Origin: Pedobacter sp. Leaf176
GTDB taxonomy: Bacteria > Bacteroidota > Bacteroidia > Sphingobacteriales > Sphingobacteriaceae
Direction of reading: 5' to 3'
DNA: 64,000 nt
NCBI RefSeq assembly: GCF_001424305.1
Contig: NZ_LMPD01000005.1
Coordinates: forward strand, 124,001-188,000
In this document: positions 1 to 7,830 of the stretch, one piece after another
Position numbering within the stretch: the stretch's first letter is position 1
Layout: the number at the start of each line of letters is the position of its first letter
Program-made: the position numbers and the translations under genes
Notes under the pieces: model-generated
Databases searched by the model: none
The model's input: only the letters and a program-made list of their open reading frames with translations
Told to the model about the DNA's origin: nothing

Positions 1-1016
1 AATTCATCAGCGATGAAGCACCGTTTAATTCTTTGGAAAGCATCTGCGAATGGGCTAATGGATTGGGCTTTAAAGGCATTCAAATGCCAACGCTCGATTC
101 GAGATTTATTGATTTGCAAAAAGCTGCCGAAAGCAAAACATATGCAGATGAGTTGAAAGGAAAAATTGCTTCTTATGGATTAGAAATTACAGAACTTTCT
201 ACACACCTTCAGGGACAGTTGGTCGCGGTACATCCTGCTTATAATGATTTATTCGACGCTTTTGCACCGAAAGAAGTGCATGGCAATGCAAAAGCCAGAA
301 CCGAATGGGCTGTACAACAAATGAAATATGCTGCTCAAGCCTCACAAAATTTGGGTTTGAATGCACATGCCACTTTTAGCGGTTCATTATTGTGGCAATA
401 TTTCCATCCATGGCCTCAGCGTCCGGCAGGATTGGTTGAAGAAGGCTTTGCAGAATTAGCTAAACGCTGGACACCAATCTTAAATGAATTTGATAATTGC
501 GGTGTAGATGTTTGTTATGAAATACATCCGGGAGAAGATTTATTTGATGGGGAAACCTATGAAATGTTTCTTTCTGCAGTGAATAATCATCCTCGGGCAT
601 GCTTATTGTATGATCCTTCTCACTTTGTGTTGCAACAATTAGATTACATTCAATACATCGATTTTTACCATGAAAGAATCAAAGCTTTCCACGTAAAAGA
701 TGCAGAATTTAACCCTACAGGCAAACAAGGTACTTTTGGAGGATACCAAAGTTGGGCAAACCGCGCGGGCAGATACCGTTCTCCAGGCGATGGGCAGGTT
801 GATTTTAAAACCATTTTTAGTAAATTAGCTCAATATGATTTTAAAGGCTGGGCCGTTATGGAGTGGGAATGCTGCATTAAAAACCAGCAGGATGGTGCCC
901 GTGAAGGTGCAGAATTTATCAAAAACCATATTATTAAGGTAACAGATAAAGCTTTTGATGATTTCGCAGCATCTGGTAACGATGCTGATTTTAACAAAAA
1001 AATATTAGGTTTATAA
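1..1016 (+). CDS. Sugar phosphate isomerase/epimerase, TIM-barrel, 5' end outside window
   Basis: The open frame begins at base 3 and is already coding at the window edge, so the true start lies upstream. An in-frame TTG at 33 is not needed as a start. The protein looks like an AP-endonuclease-2/IolE-type TIM barrel: EIHPGED and the HVKD segment near the C-terminal half supply the metal-binding Glu, Asp and His residues expected for xylose-isomerase-like enzymes, and YRSPGDGQVDF is typical of sugar isomerases that sit beside Gfo/Idh/MocA oxidoreductases. A cytochrome c and such an oxidoreductase follow, so I infer a role in handling oxidised sugars, probably in the cytoplasm. Substrate unknown. 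Confidence 0.85.
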   Translation, partial: FISDEAPFNSLESICEWANGLGFKGIQMPTLDSRFIDLQKAAESKTYADELKGKIASYGLEITELSTHLQGQLVAVHPAYNDLFDAFAPKEVHGNAKARTEWAVQQMKYAAQASQNLGLNAHATFSGSLLWQYFHPWPQRPAGLVEEGFAELAKRWTPILNEFDNCGVDVCYEIHPGEDLFDGETYEMFLSAVNNHPRACLLYDPSHFVLQQLDYIQYIDFYHERIKAFHVKDAEFNPTGKQGTFGGYQSWANRAGRYRSPGDGQVDFKTIFSKLAQYDFKGWAVMEWECCIKNQQDGAREGAEFIKNHIIKVTDKAFDDFAASGNDADFNKKILGL

Positions 1017-1076
1017 AACAACATTTAAGAACACACAAAAGAAAACTTGCAGGTTGAATTATTTAAATAAAACGAT

Positions 1077-1198
1077 TTATGCAAGCTGAATACTAATAAA
1101 AACATACACACACATGAAAACCTGCATAAGCAACAACTAGAAGAAATTAACCGCTTATGCAAGCTTGAATTCCTTTAAAACAATACACACACATGAAA
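1077..1198 (+). repeat. Imperfect direct duplication of the leader of the cytochrome c gene
   Basis: Bases 1077-1120 and 1155-1198 are two imperfect copies of about 44 bp, 78 bp apart. Each begins TTATGCAAGCT and ends ACACACACATGAAAA. The second copy contains the ATG of the cytochrome gene. The first contains an ATG at 1114 that opens a 9-codon reading frame (stop at 1138-1140) between the copies. A 9-bp inverted repeat (TGCATAAGC 1123-1131 with GCTTATGCA 1153-1161) also lies here. It looks like a local tandem duplication of a translation-initiation region; a regulatory role is only a possibility. Confidence 0.6.
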
Positions 1199-1579
1199 AA
1201 AACATTTTTAATTTTAGGCGCGGTTGTAATCTTTATGGCGTCTTTCTCGAAGGCAGATTTAACGAAAGAAAAAGCGGTTTCAGCAATCGCGCCAAAAAAC
1301 AATCACGTGGTTTTACAAATATCTCCGGGTGAAAAATTAATAAACAAATCTGATTGCTTAGGTTGTCACAACAAAACCAACAAAATTATTGGTCCGGCTT
1401 ATGTAGATGTGGCTAAAAAATATCCTGCAACAGAGAAAAATATTAATTACTTAGCTGATAAGATTATTAAAGGCGGAACAGGTGTTTGGGGCACCATGCC
1501 AATGACAGCACACGCAACTTTGAAAAAGGAAGATGCTAAGTTAATGGCAAAATATATACTTTCATTGAAGAAAAAATAG
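1193..1579 (+). CDS. Small c-type cytochrome (c551/c552-like), exported
   Basis: 128 residues with an N-terminal signal peptide (about residues 1-21). There is one haem-binding CLGCH motif (Cys55, Cys58, His59) and a WGTMPM segment near residues 99-104, whose last Met is the likely distal haem ligand, as in class I cytochromes of the c551 type. It ends in a lysine-rich tail. Periplasmic or membrane-associated electron carrier. It lies 23 bp upstream of a Tat-exported Gfo/Idh/MocA dehydrogenase, so it may accept electrons during periplasmic sugar oxidation; this is inference from position. Confidence 0.85.
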   Translation: MKKTFLILGAVVIFMASFSKADLTKEKAVSAIAPKNNHVVLQISPGEKLINKSDCLGCHNKTNKIIGPAYVDVAKKYPATEKNINYLADKIIKGGTGVWGTMPMTAHATLKKEDAKLMAKYILSLKKK

Positions 1580-1602
1580 ACCAGTTATATAACCTACTAA
1601 TA

Positions 1603-3060
1603 ATGAAAACAGAGCAAGAAAATAAAAACATGGGTAACCGCCGTGATTTTATTAAAACCAGCGCCATTGCTGCCGCTGCATTTATGATTGTTCCACGCCA
1701 TGTTTTAGGTGGCAAAGGATTTTTAGCACCTAGTGATCGATTACTTGTTGCTGGTATTGGTGCAGGTGGCAAAGGCCAGAGTGATATTGCTATGTTTGCT
1801 AAGAGTGGCAAAGCCGATATTGCTTTTTTGTGCGATGTTGATGATAGAAGAGCTGCTGCGAGTGTAAAGGCTTTTCCTAAGGCGAAATACTACAAAGACT
1901 GGAGAGAATTGCTTGATAAAGAACATAAAAATTTCGATGCAGTTTCAGTTTCCACACCAGACCATAATCACGCGATACAGACTTTAGCGGCTATGCAGCT
2001 AGGGAAGCATGTATATGTGCAAAAGCCGCTTACGCATGATATTTACGAAGCCCGTATTTTGACCGCTGCAGCAAAAAAATACAAAGTTGTAACTCAGATG
2101 GGAAATCAGGGGGCATCGAATGATGGACCCCGCCAGATGAAGGAATGGTATGAAGCAGGCTTGATTGGTGATGTGCATACTGTTTACGCCTGGACCAACA
2201 GACCTGTCTGGCCTCAAGGCATTCCGTGGCCTGACAAAAAAGCCGAAATTCCTAAAGAGTTAGACTGGAATTTATGGCTTGGTACAGCTCCGGATAAAGA
2301 TTATGTAGATAAATTAGTGCCATTTAACTGGCGTGGCTGGTGGGATTATGGTACAGGCGCGCTGGGCGATATGGGTTGCCACTTAATTGAAGCACCTTTC
2401 AGTGTATTAAATTTAAAATATGCTAAAGAGGTTGAGGCAAGTGTTGGTTCTGTTTATGTTGATGAGTTTAAGAGAGGTTATTTCCCTGAAAGTTGCCCTC
2501 CATCGAGCCATGTTACTTTAAAATTCCCTAAAACCAATAAAACTAAAGGTGACGTTACACTACACTGGATGGACGGTGGTATTCAACCGGAACGCCCAGA
2601 TGAATTGGAAGCAAATGAAACATTCGGCGATGGCGGAAACGGAACCTTATTCGTAGGTACAAAAGGTAAGATGATGAGTGAAACCTATAGCGCTAACCCG
2701 AAACTTTTACCATTAAGTAGAAACAAAGACATCAAAGTTGCATCTAAATATGCCCGTGTGCCAGATGGTGCCAACGGACACTACAAGCAGTGGGTGGAAG
2801 CAGCTATTGCTGGCTACGGCAAGCAGGAAGTTAGTTCCCCATTCGAAATTGCTGGTCCGTTAACCGAGGCCTTATTAATGGCAAATTTAGCAATCAGAAG
2901 CTTTGATATTCAAAAAACAGTGAATGGAAAAGTAACGTATCCGGGAAGATATACTAAAATGCTCTGGGATAACGATAACATGAAAGTCACTAATTTTGAC
3001 GAAGCCAACCAGTTTGTAAAACGTGAATACCGCAAAGGCTGGAACAACCTGACGCTTTAA
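1603..3060 (+). CDS. Gfo/Idh/MocA family oxidoreductase, Tat-exported
   Basis: 485 residues. The N-terminus has a twin-arginine signal (NRRDFIKTSA followed by an Ala-rich hydrophobic stretch). A Rossmann fold follows with the glycine motif VAGIGAGGKG near residue 50, then the family's catalytic-region Lys-Pro pair (QKPLTHD, near residue 145) and the C-terminal alpha/beta substrate domain with GALGDMGCHL. These enzymes use tightly bound or exchangeable NAD(P) to oxidise sugars, often at C3. An alternative ATG at 1630 would remove nine residues and still keep the Tat motif. The neighbouring DUF1080 protein and TIM-barrel isomerases point to a 3-keto-glycoside route. Substrate unknown. Confidence 0.85.
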   Translation: MKTEQENKNMGNRRDFIKTSAIAAAAFMIVPRHVLGGKGFLAPSDRLLVAGIGAGGKGQSDIAMFAKSGKADIAFLCDVDDRRAAASVKAFPKAKYYKDWRELLDKEHKNFDAVSVSTPDHNHAIQTLAAMQLGKHVYVQKPLTHDIYEARILTAAAKKYKVVTQMGNQGASNDGPRQMKEWYEAGLIGDVHTVYAWTNRPVWPQGIPWPDKKAEIPKELDWNLWLGTAPDKDYVDKLVPFNWRGWWDYGTGALGDMGCHLIEAPFSVLNLKYAKEVEASVGSVYVDEFKRGYFPESCPPSSHVTLKFPKTNKTKGDVTLHWMDGGIQPERPDELEANETFGDGGNGTLFVGTKGKMMSETYSANPKLLPLSRNKDIKVASKYARVPDGANGHYKQWVEAAIAGYGKQEVSSPFEIAGPLTEALLMANLAIRSFDIQKTVNGKVTYPGRYTKMLWDNDNMKVTNFDEANQFVKREYRKGWNNLTL

Positions 3061-3075
3061 TAAAAATACATCCTC

Positions 3076-3103
3076 AACCCCGCAGGTTTAAACCCGCGGG
3101 GTT
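3076..3103 (+). other. Strong intercistronic hairpin
   Basis: AACCCCGC and GCGGGGTT form the ends of an almost perfect 28-bp palindrome between the oxidoreductase and the DUF1080 gene. No T-run follows, so it is more likely an mRNA-stabilising or attenuating hairpin than a simple terminator. Confidence 0.55.
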
Positions 3104-3116
3104 CAAACATTAAAAT

Positions 3117-3797
3117 ATGAAAAAAATCTTTCTTTCTGCTTGTATCTTATTAGCAGTTACGCAGATATCAAAAGCTCAAAAAGGCTTTAAGCCATTGTTT
3201 GATGGCAAAACCACAACAGGCTGGCATACTTATAACAAAACAATTGTAGGTAGCGCATGGCAAGTTCAGGATGGAGCGCTTCACCTTGATTTAGCCACGA
3301 AAGGCAAAGATGGCGGCGGCGATCTAGTAACAGATAAAGAATATGGTGATTTCCATTTAAAATATGATTGGAAAGTAGCGCCTAAAGCAAATAGTGGACT
3401 CATTTTTTACGTGCATGAAGACCCAAAATTCGGCGCAACTTACTCAACGGGATTAGAGATGCAGGTAATTGATAATGATGGTCACCCGGACGGAAAAATT
3501 ACAAAACACCGTGCAGGAGATTTATACGATTTGGTAAAGAGTACATCCGAGCCGGTAAAACCGGTTGGCCAATGGAATACAGCCGAAATCATCAGTAAAA
3601 AAGGCCATTTAACCTTAATATTAAACGGCGTTACGGTTGTAAAAACTACGCTTTGGGATGACAATTGGAAAACGCTGGTTGCCGGCAGCAAGTTTGCAAC
3701 TTGGAAAGACTGGGGAACATTCAAAACCGGAAAAATCGCATTACAAGATCATGGTGATGAAGTATGGTATAAAAACATTTCAATTAAAGAACTATAA
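3117..3797 (+). CDS. DUF1080 protein (3-keto-disaccharide hydrolase family), exported
   Basis: 226 residues with a Sec signal peptide (residues 1-20, ending SKAQ). The body matches the DUF1080 concanavalin-like fold: FKPLFDGKTTTGWH near the start, GDLVTDKEYGDFHLKYDWK, NSGLIFYV, the TGLEMQVIDNDGHPD segment and the C-terminal GKIALQDHGDEVWYKNI. The Pfam family is now named 3-keto-disaccharide hydrolase, and members cleave glycosides previously oxidised at C3. Its place directly after the Gfo/Idh/MocA gene fits that chemistry. Periplasmic location inferred from the signal peptide. Confidence 0.85.
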   Translation: MKKIFLSACILLAVTQISKAQKGFKPLFDGKTTTGWHTYNKTIVGSAWQVQDGALHLDLATKGKDGGGDLVTDKEYGDFHLKYDWKVAPKANSGLIFYVHEDPKFGATYSTGLEMQVIDNDGHPDGKITKHRAGDLYDLVKSTSEPVKPVGQWNTAEIISKKGHLTLILNGVTVVKTTLWDDNWKTLVAGSKFATWKDWGTFKTGKIALQDHGDEVWYKNISIKEL

Positions 3798-3884
3798 TTT
3801 ATTAAAGATTTAGAGAGAAAATGCATAATGTGATCAGACGTTTTCTTACAAAACAACCTAACTTTTTCTAAACCAAATAACCAA

Positions 3885-5123
3885 ATGAATAGCACTACTC
3901 GCTTTAAACTTTCTTTCATGATGTTCCTTGAATTTTTTATCTGGGGCGCATGGTTCGTTACTTTAGGAACGTTCCTGGGTAATAATTTAAAAGCAACCGG
4001 CGCCGAAACCGGTGCTGTATTTTCAACACAATCATGGGGCGCAATTATCGCCCCCTTTATTGTTGGCTTAATTGCTGATAGATATTTTAATGCCGAAAGA
4101 ATTTTAGGCGTTTTACACATTATTGGCGCGGTTTTAATGTACCAGATGTACAATGCAACTGAAATAAGTGTTTTCTATCCTTATGTTTTAGGCTATATGA
4201 TTCTTTTCATGCCTACCCTGGCCTTGGTTAACTCGGTTTCGTTTAACCAAATGAAAGACCCTGAAAAAGAATTTTCAAACATCAGAATTTGGGGAACAAT
4301 CGGCTGGATTGCAGCGGGTTTGCTTATCAGCTTCTTCTTCCACTGGGATTCAAAAGAAGGAACAGAATCCGGTCTGCTAAGAAACACTTTCCTAATGGCC
4401 GGAATCGTTTCGTTGGTTTTGGGTGTATTCAGCTTTACGTTACCTAAAACACCTCCGAAAGTTACAGGGGAAAAAATTACCGTTTCTGACGTTTTAGGAC
4501 TGGATGCTCTAAAGTTGTTGAAGGACAAAAACTTCTTAATTTTCTTCATATCATCAATTCTGATTTGTATTCCATTGGCATTTTATTATCAAAATGCCAA
4601 CCCATTCTTATCTGATATTGGAATAGATAACCCCACTGGAAAGATGACAATCGGTCAGGCCTCTGAAGTTATTTTCCTGCTTTTTATACCAATTTTCTTT
4701 AAACGTTTTGGCTTTAAAATGACCATACTAGTTGGTATGTTGGCTTGGGCCGTGCGCTATGCATTATTTGCATATGGCAATGCGGGCGAATTAAGCTTCA
4801 TGTTAATACTTGGTATTGCCTTACACGGTGTTTGTTATGATTTCTTCTTTGTCTCAGGGCAAATTTATACAAATTCCAAAGCAGGCGAACGTTTTAAAAG
4901 CTCCGCTCAGGGTTTGATTACGTTGGCTACTTACGGTGTAGGTATGCTTATCGGCTTCGCCGTTGCGGGTAAAATTTCTGATGCTTATAAATCAGCAGAA
5001 GGTGTTATCGATTGGAAAATGGTTTGGATTATTCCCGCCGGTATCGCAGCGGTTGTATTTGTGCTGTTTGCGCTGGTATTTAATGATAAATCAAAAGCGG
5101 CTGTAGACGCTAAAACAATATAA
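3885..5123 (+). CDS. MFS permease, nucleoside:H+ symporter (NupG)-like
   Basis: 412 residues with about 12 hydrophobic segments. The N-terminus (FFIWGAWFVTLGTFL, then IADRYFNAERIL) resembles the NupG/XapB branch of the major facilitator superfamily, which Bacteroidota often keep beside sugar-isomerase and Gfo/Idh genes. In that setting the transported solute is probably a sugar derivative rather than a nucleoside. The stop is 2 bp before the next start, indicating translational coupling with the downstream isomerase genes. Confidence 0.8.
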   Translation: MNSTTRFKLSFMMFLEFFIWGAWFVTLGTFLGNNLKATGAETGAVFSTQSWGAIIAPFIVGLIADRYFNAERILGVLHIIGAVLMYQMYNATEISVFYPYVLGYMILFMPTLALVNSVSFNQMKDPEKEFSNIRIWGTIGWIAAGLLISFFFHWDSKEGTESGLLRNTFLMAGIVSLVLGVFSFTLPKTPPKVTGEKITVSDVLGLDALKLLKDKNFLIFFISSILICIPLAFYYQNANPFLSDIGIDNPTGKMTIGQASEVIFLLFIPIFFKRFGFKMTILVGMLAWAVRYALFAYGNAGELSFMLILGIALHGVCYDFFFVSGQIYTNSKAGERFKSSAQGLITLATYGVGMLIGFAVAGKISDAYKSAEGVIDWKMVWIIPAGIAAVVFVLFALVFNDKSKAAVDAKTI

Positions 5124-5125
5124 TC

Positions 5126-6019
5126 ATGCAATCAAATTTAAACAGAAGAAACGCCTTAAAAAATATCATTGCCGGCACGGCCGCAATTGGTGTTTCTTCC
5201 GGTTTTTCGGCGTTAGCTATGGATAAAACAGATTTGATCGAGCCTACAACAAAACTCAAAGGGAACATTAACCATTCTGTGTGCCGTTGGTGTTTCAGTG
5301 CGCTTGATTTAGAAACTTTGTGCATCGAAGCCAAAAAGCTAGGCTTAACGGGAATCGATTTGGTTGGTCCGAAAGATTGGCCTACGCTAAAAAAACACGG
5401 ATTAACATCCAGCATGTGTAATGGCGCTGAAATCAACCTCGTTGATGGTTTCAACGACAAGAAGTTTCATGACCAGTTAATCAAAAATTATTCTGAAATG
5501 ATTCCTTTAGTTGCAGCTGCAGGATATAAAAACCTGATTTGTTTTAGCGGAAATCGACGAGGAAAAGATGACGAAACGGGCTGGAACAACTGTGCCGAAG
5601 GCTTGAAGAAGCTCATGCCACTTGCCGAAAAGCATGGTGTAGTTTTAGTTATGGAGCTTTTAAATAGTAAAGTAAATCACAAAGATTACCAGTGCGACAC
5701 CACGCCATGGGGTGTCGAATTGTGTAAGCGTGTGGGATCTGAGCACTTTAAATTGTTATATGATATTTACCACATGCAGATCGATGAAGGTAATGTCATC
5801 AGCACGATAAAAAGCAGTCATAATTATATTGCGCACTACCATACCGCTGGTGTTCCCGGCAGAAATGAAATCGACGATACGCAGGAACTTTATTACCCTG
5901 CTATAATGAAGGCTATAGTAGAAACAGGCTTTAAAGGTTTCGTAGCACAAGAATTTATCCCTAAAAATGCAGATAAACTGGCTTCTTTAAAGGAAGCTAT
6001 TTCAATCTGCGATATTTGA
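5126..6019 (+). CDS. Hydroxypyruvate isomerase-like TIM-barrel protein, Tat signal
   Basis: 297 residues. A Tat-type leader (NRRNALKNII plus an Ala/Gly hydrophobic stretch) precedes a xylose-isomerase-like TIM barrel. The segments VVLVMELLNSKVN, LLYDIYHMQ and HYHTAGVPGRNEID match the Hyi (hydroxypyruvate isomerase) subfamily and provide the expected Glu, Asp and His metal ligands, with a final Glu in FVAQEF. Starts 2 bp after the MFS gene and ends 7 bp before another isomerase gene, so it is within an operon. Export suggests a sugar-derived periplasmic substrate, not hydroxypyruvate itself; the reaction is not determined. Confidence 0.8.
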   Translation: MQSNLNRRNALKNIIAGTAAIGVSSGFSALAMDKTDLIEPTTKLKGNINHSVCRWCFSALDLETLCIEAKKLGLTGIDLVGPKDWPTLKKHGLTSSMCNGAEINLVDGFNDKKFHDQLIKNYSEMIPLVAAAGYKNLICFSGNRRGKDDETGWNNCAEGLKKLMPLAEKHGVVLVMELLNSKVNHKDYQCDTTPWGVELCKRVGSEHFKLLYDIYHMQIDEGNVISTIKSSHNYIAHYHTAGVPGRNEIDDTQELYYPAIMKAIVETGFKGFVAQEFIPKNADKLASLKEAISICDI

Positions 6020-6026
6020 AAAATAT

Positions 6027-6890
6027 ATGATATCGAGAAGAAAATTTATAACCAATAGCAGTATGACAGCAGCCGCTGCTTTTTTAATGCCCTCATTTGC
6101 TTTTGCAGCAGAAAAAAGAGTGGTCGGCTTGCAATTATATACGCTTCGTGAGGAACTTCCTAAAGATGTAAAGGGTGTTTTAGAGAAAGTAGCAAAAGCC
6201 GGATTTAAAGAAGTTGAAACCTATGGTTTTTCTATCAAGGATCAGTTTTGGGGATTTACACCTGCAGAATTCAAAAAAATTTTAGATGCTAATGGCTTAA
6301 AGGCTGTTAGTGGTCACTACAGTTACCTTTTAGAGGATAATACTGGTGAGTTAAAGGCCGCAGTAGACGCCGCTAAAGTTTTAGGAAGTGACTACGTTAC
6401 TGTGCCCTGGTTAGACCAAAGCGTCAGGAAAAATGCCGATGACTATAAAAAATTGGTTGGCAAAATTAATAAGGCTGGTCAAATGTGCAAAGATGCGGGT
6501 ATTCGCATTGCTTATCATAATCATGATTTTGAATTCGAGAAGCTGGGCGATACAACGGGTTATGAGATCCTCTTAAATGGAACAGATAAAAGTATGGTCG
6601 ACTTTGAGCTGGACTTGTATTGGGTTGTCCGTTCGGGTCATGATCCGATTAAGTTGTTCAAGGAAAATCCAGGACGCTTTACCATGTGGCATGTGAAAGA
6701 CATGGATAAAACCAAAAAAGAATGGAATACGGAAGTAGGAAAAGGTGCTATAGACTTTAAAACAATTTTTGCATCTGCGAAACTTTCTGGTATGAAACAT
6801 TTTTTTGTTGAGCATGAAACCAATTACAATCCAAATCCGCTTGAGTCAATTGCCGTAAGTTGCGCTTACATTAAAAAAGAGTTAATTTAA
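6027..6890 (+). CDS. Sugar phosphate isomerase/epimerase, TIM-barrel, Tat signal (paralog A)
   Basis: 287 residues. Tat-type signal (SRRKFITNSS and an Ala-rich stretch ending AFAAEK). The barrel has ETYGF, AYHNHDFEFEKLG, FELDLYW, MWHVKDMD and FVEHETNYNPNP; these carry the Glu/Asp/His residues that bind a divalent metal in IolE/AP-endonuclease-2-like enzymes. The next gene is a close paralog, and both end in the same Tyr-Ile-Lys-containing tail. Part of the tightly spaced run from 3885. Likely acts on a keto- or enol-sugar produced by the oxidoreductase/DUF1080 step; inferred from context. Confidence 0.8.
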   Translation: MISRRKFITNSSMTAAAAFLMPSFAFAAEKRVVGLQLYTLREELPKDVKGVLEKVAKAGFKEVETYGFSIKDQFWGFTPAEFKKILDANGLKAVSGHYSYLLEDNTGELKAAVDAAKVLGSDYVTVPWLDQSVRKNADDYKKLVGKINKAGQMCKDAGIRIAYHNHDFEFEKLGDTTGYEILLNGTDKSMVDFELDLYWVVRSGHDPIKLFKENPGRFTMWHVKDMDKTKKEWNTEVGKGAIDFKTIFASAKLSGMKHFFVEHETNYNPNPLESIAVSCAYIKKELI

Positions 6891-6905
6891 ATAAAAGCAT
6901 TGTCG

Positions 6906-7775
6906 ATGAACTCAAGAAGAACATTTATAAAACAGGCAGGATTAGCAGCTGGCGCAGCATTGTTAATTCCATCTTTCGCTTTTGATAAAGTAACAAAAAA
7001 AGTTGGCTTGCAGCTGTATTCTTTACGGAAGGAATTGCCTACTGATGTAACAGGTGTAATTGAAAAGGTAGCTCAGGCTGGTTTCAAAGAAGTAGAAACT
7101 TATGGCTTTGCCAATGGTAAATTTTGGGGATTAACGCCAAAAGAGTTTAAAAATTTGTTGAAGGATAACGGATTAAAAGCACCAAGCGGCCACTATGGCA
7201 TGGATGAATTTAGCAAAACCAGAAATACAGATAAACTAAAAGCTGATATCGAATCATCTGCAGCAATTGGCGGAAAGTATTTCACTATTGCAGGTGCTCA
7301 TGTAGATATGAATAAAGGTGTCGATGGTTTCAAAAAAGTGGCTGATGACTTTAATAGAGTTGCTGAACTAGCGAAAGCATCGGGATTAAAATTTGCTTAT
7401 CATAACCACGATTTTGAATTCAAAAAATTAGGAGATACAACAGGCTACGACATTTATTTATCCGAAACCGACAAGGATCTGGTCAATTTCGAGCTGGATT
7501 TATATTGGGCCGTTCGTTCTGGAAATGATCCAATCGCTTTATCTAAAAAATATCCCGGGCGTTTTACAATGTGGCATGTTAAGGATATGGATAAAGCAAA
7601 ACCCGAATGGAATACTGAAGTAGGCAACGGGTCAATTAATTTTAAAGCAATTTTTACTGAAGCAAAACTGTCTGGGATGCAGCACTATTTTGTAGAACAC
7701 GAAACCAATTACAATCCCAACCCTATTGAATCGGTTGCTAAGAGTTGTGCTTATATTAAAGCTAATTTAATATAA
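6906..7775 (+). CDS. Sugar phosphate isomerase/epimerase, TIM-barrel, Tat signal (paralog B)
   Basis: 289 residues from the ATG at 6906; an in-frame TTG at 6900 would add only two residues and is not preferred. Tat-type signal (SRRTFIKQAG then AAGAALLIPSFAF). It is strongly similar to the preceding gene: both share AYHNHDFEF, KLGDTTGY, FELDLYW, GRFTMWHVKDMDK and VEHETNYNPNP. The central part diverges (SAAIGGKYFTIAGAH here). A recent tandem duplication followed by specialisation is likely. Last gene of the cluster; a strong hairpin follows. Confidence 0.8.
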   Translation: MNSRRTFIKQAGLAAGAALLIPSFAFDKVTKKVGLQLYSLRKELPTDVTGVIEKVAQAGFKEVETYGFANGKFWGLTPKEFKNLLKDNGLKAPSGHYGMDEFSKTRNTDKLKADIESSAAIGGKYFTIAGAHVDMNKGVDGFKKVADDFNRVAELAKASGLKFAYHNHDFEFKKLGDTTGYDIYLSETDKDLVNFELDLYWAVRSGNDPIALSKKYPGRFTMWHVKDMDKAKPEWNTEVGNGSINFKAIFTEAKLSGMQHYFVEHETNYNPNPIESVAKSCAYIKANLI

Positions 7776-7783
7776 TCCTCATT

Positions 7784-7815
7784 AGACTTACGAAGTTTCA
7801 AAACTTCGTAAGTCT
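7784..7815. terminator. Bidirectional hairpin terminator
   Basis: AGACTTACGAAGTTT and its exact reverse complement are separated by two bases, giving a 15-bp stem. It lies between the convergent ends of the sugar cluster (+) and the lamin-tail gene (-) and can serve both. Confidence 0.8.
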
Positions 7816-7830
7816 TTATCTAAAAAATTA

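Noticed and set aside
1114..1140. Nine-codon frame as a gene
   Set aside because: Too short and explained by duplication of the downstream start region; kept only as a possible leader.
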